This document shows positions 60,651 through 64,000 of a stretch of DNA of 64,000 nt, piece after piece (positions within the stretch are counted from its first letter, which is position 1; each line of letters begins with the position of its first letter). The stretch comes from Pseudomonas sp. Irchel s3b2. Lineage in GTDB: Bacteria > Pseudomonadota > Gammaproteobacteria > Pseudomonadales > Pseudomonadaceae. The stretch is taken from positions 1 through 64,000 of the forward strand of contig NZ_FYEB01000005.1 of assembly GCF_900187445.1 (NCBI RefSeq). The letters run 5' to 3'. A model generated the notes under the pieces. That model saw only the letters and a program-made list of their open reading frames with translations, ran no database searches and was not told the origin of the DNA. The position numbers were made by a program, and so were the translations under genes.

Positions 60651-61199
60651 TCAGAAGTTAGCCGGGGTGTTGGCGCTGATGATTTCCGCCTCATCGGCCC
60701 CAATATTCCGAAACCGATGTGGCAAAGTCGTCGGAAAGTAATACCCATCCCCGGCATTCAGCACACTAATCTGCCCGTCCACCGTCAACTCGACCGTGCC
60801 ACGGGTAACCAACCCACACTCCTCTCCCTCAGAATGCACAATCGGCTCTTCCCCCGAACTCGCCCCAGGCGCGTACTGCTCGCGCAAAAGCCGCATCTGT
60901 CGACTCGGCACTGAAGCGCCAATCAGTAACAACCGCAACCCATGACGCCCGAGATCCGGCTGTTCATTGGCGCGGAACACGTATTGGTGCTCGCGAGGCG
61001 GTTGGTCGAAGGTGAAGAAGTCCGCCAAGGACATGGGGATGCCTTCGAGCAGTTTTTTCAGGGAGCTGACGGAGGGACTGACGCGATTCTGTTCGATCAG
61101 GGAGATGGTGGCATTGGTGACGCCGCTACGCCGGGCCAGCTCGCGCTGGGACAGCTTGTAGCTTTCGCGTACTAATTTGAGTCGTGAGCCCGTGTCCAT
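60651..61199 (-). CDS. XRE-cupin transcriptional regulator (PuuR-like)
   Basis: A 182-residue regulator. The N-terminal HTH_3 is GSRLKLVRESYKLSQRELARRSGVTNATISLIEQNRVSPSVSSLKKLLEGI, and the C-terminal cupin has EPIVHSEGEECGLVTRGTVELTVDGQ and YYFPTTLPHRFRN. This matches PuuR, the putrescine-utilisation repressor. Its place beside puuB- and puuC-like genes supports that role. A terminator lies between it and the upstream operon. Confidence 0.88.
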   Translation of the reverse strand: MDTGSRLKLVRESYKLSQRELARRSGVTNATISLIEQNRVSPSVSSLKKLLEGIPMSLADFFTFDQPPREHQYVFRANEQPDLGRHGLRLLLIGASVPSRQMRLLREQYAPGASSGEEPIVHSEGEECGLVTRGTVELTVDGQISVLNAGDGYYFPTTLPHRFRNIGADEAEIISANTPANF

Positions 61200-61476
61200 G
61201 ACAGCCTTATGCGAAGAATACTTAAGGGGTAATGGGGGTGGGTGGCGGGCGACTGGTGGCCGCGGATTACGCCGTTTCCCGTCCCGGAACCGTGAAAGGC
61301 GGGTATTAAATCACGTTTGTTGGTGTTGCTCAGCAGGTTCGATAAACGGCAATTAAAAAAGCCGGCGAGCCTCTGATGCCGGCCAGTTCAGGCGCGGAAA
61401 CCGTGGGAGTGGTGCCCTGCTATGACTGGCATTGGCCGGCGGCACATTTTTGGGATGGCCGCCGCCAAGGTTCTAC
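61200..61476. other. Intergenic region with terminator and regulator promoter
   Basis: Holds the puu operon terminator (61355-61383) and, toward 61200, the promoter region of the XRE-cupin gene. No ORF. Confidence 0.5.
61355..61383 (-). terminator. Intrinsic terminator of the puu-like operon
   Basis: Stem GCCGGC / GCCGGC with loop ATCAGAGGCTC (minus strand) and a T6 run. It follows the FAD oxidoreductase gene after about 95 bases. Confidence 0.85.
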
Positions 61477-62760
61477 TTAGATGCCGAACCGGTCGCGCAG
61501 CGCGTAATACGCAGCGCCCATGGCGGTAAGTGGGGCCTGGAAGGTGCGGCCGCCGAGCATGGGCATGTGCGGCAGGGAGGCGAAGGCGTCGAAGCGTTCG
61601 GCGTCGCCGCGGATCATTTCCGAGATGAGTTTGCCGGCCAGGTGTGAGCAGGTGACGCCGTGACCACTGTAGCCTTGCATGTAGTAGGCGTTCTTTTCGA
61701 TGCGGCCGAATTGCGGCATGCGGGACATGGTCAGCAGGAAGTTGCCGGTCCAGCGGTAGTCGATTTTTACGTCCTTCAATTGCGGGAAGGTCTTGAGGAT
61801 TTTTGGTTTGATCAGTTGTTCGATGTCGTCCGGCTCGCGAGCGCCGTAGACCACGCCGCCGCCGTACAGCAAGCGATTGTCCGCGGTGAGGCGGTAGTAG
61901 TCGAGCAGGTAGTTGCAGTCTTCGACGCAGTAGTTGTTGGTGATCAGGCTGCGGGCGACTTTTTCGGACAACGGCTCGGTGACGACGATTTGCGAACCGC
62001 AGGGCATGCTTTTGCGCGTGACGCGGTTGTCGAGGTCTTGAGGCAGGTAGGCGTTGCCGGCGATCAGCAGGTACTTGGCCCGCACCACGCCTTTGGCGGT
62101 GCGTACGGTGATCGGTTCGCCGTAGGTGATTTCCACGGCGGCGGATTGTTCGTAGATTTTGCCGCCCAGGCTGATGATCGCGGCAGCTTCGCCCAGAGCC
62201 AGGTTCAGCGGATGGATGTGGCCGCCCTGCATGTCGAGCAGGCCGCCGACGTAGTTGTCACAACCGACTTCGCGCTGGATGTCAGCCGCGTCAAGCATTC
62301 TCAGGCTTTTATTGCCGTAGCGCTCCCAACTGCTCTTCTGCTCGGCGAGGCCGTTGAGTTGCTTTTTGTTCAGCGCTGCGAAGATGCCACCGGGGCGGTA
62401 GTCGCATTTGATGTCGTATTCCTTGATGCGCGAACGGATGATGTCGGCGCCTTCGAAGATCATGCTGCCGAGCACTTCGGCGGTTTTGTCGCCGTAGCGT
62501 TCTTCGATCACATCGACGTCGCGGCTGTAGGAATTGACCAGTTGACCGCCGTTGCGACCGCTGGCGCCGAAGCCGACTTTCGCGGCTTCCAGTACGGTGA
62601 CGCTATAGCCCGCTTCGCTGAGGAACAGCGCCGAGGACAGACCGGTGTAGCCGGCGCCAATCACGCAGACGTCGCACTCCACCAATTCTTCAAGAACCGG
62701 GTAATCACCGATCTGATTACGAGTCGCAGCGTAGTAGCTGTTTACATGAGTCTGTTTCAT
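61477..62760 (-). CDS. puuB: FAD-dependent gamma-glutamylputrescine oxidoreductase-like
   Basis: A 427-residue DAO-family flavoprotein. The FAD-binding motif is CDVCVIGAGYTGLSSALFLSEAGYSVTVLEAA, followed by GASGRNGGQLVNSYSRD. Near the C-terminus is RMPQFGRIEKNAYYMQGYSGHGVTCSHLAGKLISEMI. In the Puu pathway it oxidises gamma-glutamylputrescine to the aldehyde, the substrate of the aldehyde dehydrogenase encoded 52 bases upstream. The match to PuuB is by pattern and context; other DAO oxidases cannot be fully excluded. Confidence 0.88.
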   Translation of the reverse strand: MKQTHVNSYYAATRNQIGDYPVLEELVECDVCVIGAGYTGLSSALFLSEAGYSVTVLEAAKVGFGASGRNGGQLVNSYSRDVDVIEERYGDKTAEVLGSMIFEGADIIRSRIKEYDIKCDYRPGGIFAALNKKQLNGLAEQKSSWERYGNKSLRMLDAADIQREVGCDNYVGGLLDMQGGHIHPLNLALGEAAAIISLGGKIYEQSAAVEITYGEPITVRTAKGVVRAKYLLIAGNAYLPQDLDNRVTRKSMPCGSQIVVTEPLSEKVARSLITNNYCVEDCNYLLDYYRLTADNRLLYGGGVVYGAREPDDIEQLIKPKILKTFPQLKDVKIDYRWTGNFLLTMSRMPQFGRIEKNAYYMQGYSGHGVTCSHLAGKLISEMIRGDAERFDAFASLPHMPMLGGRTFQAPLTAMGAAYYALRDRFGI

Positions 62761-62812
62761 ACGTTTCTCCGAGGGCCGCCAACCTATGCCGGCGACCGCC
62801 GCTGTAAAGGTG

Positions 62813-64000
62813 TTAGAGCTTGATCCAGGTCGCTTTGAGTTCGGTGTATTTGTCGAACGCGTGCAGCGATTTGTCTCGACCGTTACCTGACTGCTTGAAC
62901 CCGCCGAACGGCGCGGTCATGTCGCCGCCGTCGTACTGGTTGACCCAGACGCTGCCGGCGCGCAAGCCGCGAGCGAAGGTGTGGGCTTTGCTGAGATTGC
63001 TGGTCCACACGCCGGCGGCGAGGCCGAAGATGCTGTCGTTGGCGATCTGCAGGGCTTCTTCAGCGGTGTCGAAGGTGATCAGCGACAGCACTGGACCGAA
63101 GATTTCTTCTCGGGCGATGGTCATGGCGTTGGTCACGCCGTCGAAAATCGCCGGCTCCACGTACAGGCCACCGGTGGCCTCGAGGGTGCGGCTGCCGCCA
63201 GCGATCAGTTGCGCGCCCTGGTCTTTGCCGACCTGGATGTAGCGCAAGACCGATTCCAGTTGGCGCTGATCGACGACTGCGCCAACAGTGGTTTCCGGGT
63301 CCAACGCATGCCCCGGTTTCCAGGCTTGCAGCGCTTCCACCAGCAGCGGAATGAACGGCTCGCGAATCGAGCGCTCCACCAGCAGACGTGAGCCAGCAGT
63401 GCAGACTTCGCCCTGGTTGAAGGCAATCGCGCTGACCGCTGCCTGAGCCGCAGCACGCAAGTCCGGCGCATCGGCGAACACCACGTTCGGGCTCTTGCCG
63501 CCCGCCTCCAGCCAGACCCGTTTCATGTTGCTCTGCCCGGCGTAGATCAGCAGTTGCTTGGCAATTGCGGTCGAGCCGGTGAAGGCCAGTACGTCGACGT
63601 CCATGTTCAACGCCAGCGCCTTGCCGACGGTGTGACCGAAGCCTGGCAGGACGTTGAACACGCCTTTGGGGATGCCAGCGTCGAGGGCCAATTGCGCGAT
63701 GCGAATCGCGGTCAGTGGTGACTTTTCCGAAGGCTTGAGAATGAACGAGTTGCCCGCCGCAAGGGCTGGGGCGAACTTCCAGCTGGCCATGATCAGCGGG
63801 AAATTCCACGGCACGATGGCCGCGACCACGCCGGCTGGTTCGCGGGTGATGAGGCCCAATTGGTCGTGCGGTGTGGCGGCGACTTCGTCGTAGATTTTGT
63901 CGATGGCTTCGGCGCTCCAGCGGATCGCGTTGGCGGTCGCTGGAATGTCGATGCTCATGGAATCGCTGATCGGTTTGCCCATGTCGAGGGTTTCCAGCAG
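62813..64000 (-). CDS. puuC: Aldehyde dehydrogenase, PuuC-like (5' end beyond window)
   Basis: At least 395 residues; the frame continues through the right edge. The catalytic Glu is in LEAGGKSPNVVFADAPD and the Cys in FNQGEVCTAGSRLLV; the family ending is GGFKQSGNGRDKSLHAFDKYTELKATWI. It probably oxidises gamma-glutamyl-gamma-aminobutyraldehyde to gamma-glutamyl-GABA. It precedes puuB by 52 bases, same operon. It may be regulated by the XRE-cupin protein downstream. Confidence 0.9.
   Translation of the reverse strand: MLETLDMGKPISDSMSIDIPATANAIRWSAEAIDKIYDEVAATPHDQLGLITREPAGVVAAIVPWNFPLIMASWKFAPALAAGNSFILKPSEKSPLTAIRIAQLALDAGIPKGVFNVLPGFGHTVGKALALNMDVDVLAFTGSTAIAKQLLIYAGQSNMKRVWLEAGGKSPNVVFADAPDLRAAAQAAVSAIAFNQGEVCTAGSRLLVERSIREPFIPLLVEALQAWKPGHALDPETTVGAVVDQRQLESVLRYIQVGKDQGAQLIAGGSRTLEATGGLYVEPAIFDGVTNAMTIAREEIFGPVLSLITFDTAEEALQIANDSIFGLAAGVWTSNLSKAHTFARGLRAGSVWVNQYDGGDMTAPFGGFKQSGNGRDKSLHAFDKYTELKATWIKL

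Noticed and set aside
61660-62823. 387-codon plus-strand ORF opposite puuB
   Set aside because: Val/Ala/Asp-rich antisense shadow of the FAD oxidoreductase.

Overview
The window reads as chromosomal DNA of a Pseudomonas of the fluorescens group. The reasons are a complete wss-type (acetylated) cellulose operon in the order known from P. fluorescens SBW25, short palindromes of the Pseudomonas REP type (best at 37793-37880), GC-rich codon use, and a familiar Pseudomonas gene set (Kup, PhoD-like phosphatase, gamma-glutamylputrescine catabolism genes, carboxynorspermidine pathway genes). No rRNA or tRNA gene was recognised.

Layout. 1-7430: a DUF2798 membrane protein divergent from a LysR regulator, an AraC regulator divergent from a thiolase / 3-hydroxybutyryl-CoA dehydrogenase / TetR operon, and two unrelated SAM methyltransferases. 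7473-9833: a two-gene operon for the carboxy(nor)spermidine route to polyamines. 10631-25348: nine tightly packed genes wssA-wssI (MinD-like ATPase, synthase BcsA/BcsB, GH8 cellulase, TPR porin BcsC, and four alginate-acetylation-like proteins WssF-I); no wssJ follows. 25577-36586: small accessory genes (SYLF lipid-binding protein, isochorismatase-like hydrolase behind an attenuator, epoxide-hydrolase-like enzyme, cupin, VOC/PhnB protein, Mut7-C protein, HxlR/MFS divergent pair, TrmK, amidase, LysR). 36683-46926: old yellow enzyme, Kup, SleB-like hydrolase, CAP protein, ChrA, small envelope proteins, DeoR, LysR and a quinone reductase. 46927-49985: a candidate small RNA, PhoD-like phosphatase, HD hydrolase, REP-type sequences and a structured leader.

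50273-60380 is the accessory part and the most unusual. It carries a single 1425-residue protein that joins a fatty acyl-AMP ligase, an acyl carrier protein, a thioesterase and a cytochrome P450. This gene and its flanks lie between a whole small gene (49985-50272) and a truncated near-identical copy of that gene's 3' end (55436-55583), next to MITE-like palindromes. An orphan antitoxin with a decayed toxin follows. Then comes a compact isocyanide operon: a stand-alone PvcA-type isocyanide synthase, a HAD phosphatase, and a second isocyanide synthase fused to a TauD/PvcB-type Fe(II)/2-oxoglutarate dioxygenase. 60451-64000: a GNAT acetyltransferase behind a leaderless attenuator, then a regulator and two catabolic genes of the Puu (putrescine) type, the last one cut by the window edge.

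Two transcription attenuators share one unexpected design: 26205-26264 before the isochorismatase-like gene and 60451-60513 before the GNAT gene. Each has a sigma70-like promoter whose predicted start falls on or next to the ATG of a 19-20 codon leader ORF (one with six consecutive Thr codons, one with five Met codons), a mutually exclusive antiterminator, and an intrinsic terminator just before the structural gene. All functional calls are from reading the sequence and knowledge of the families; no searches were run.
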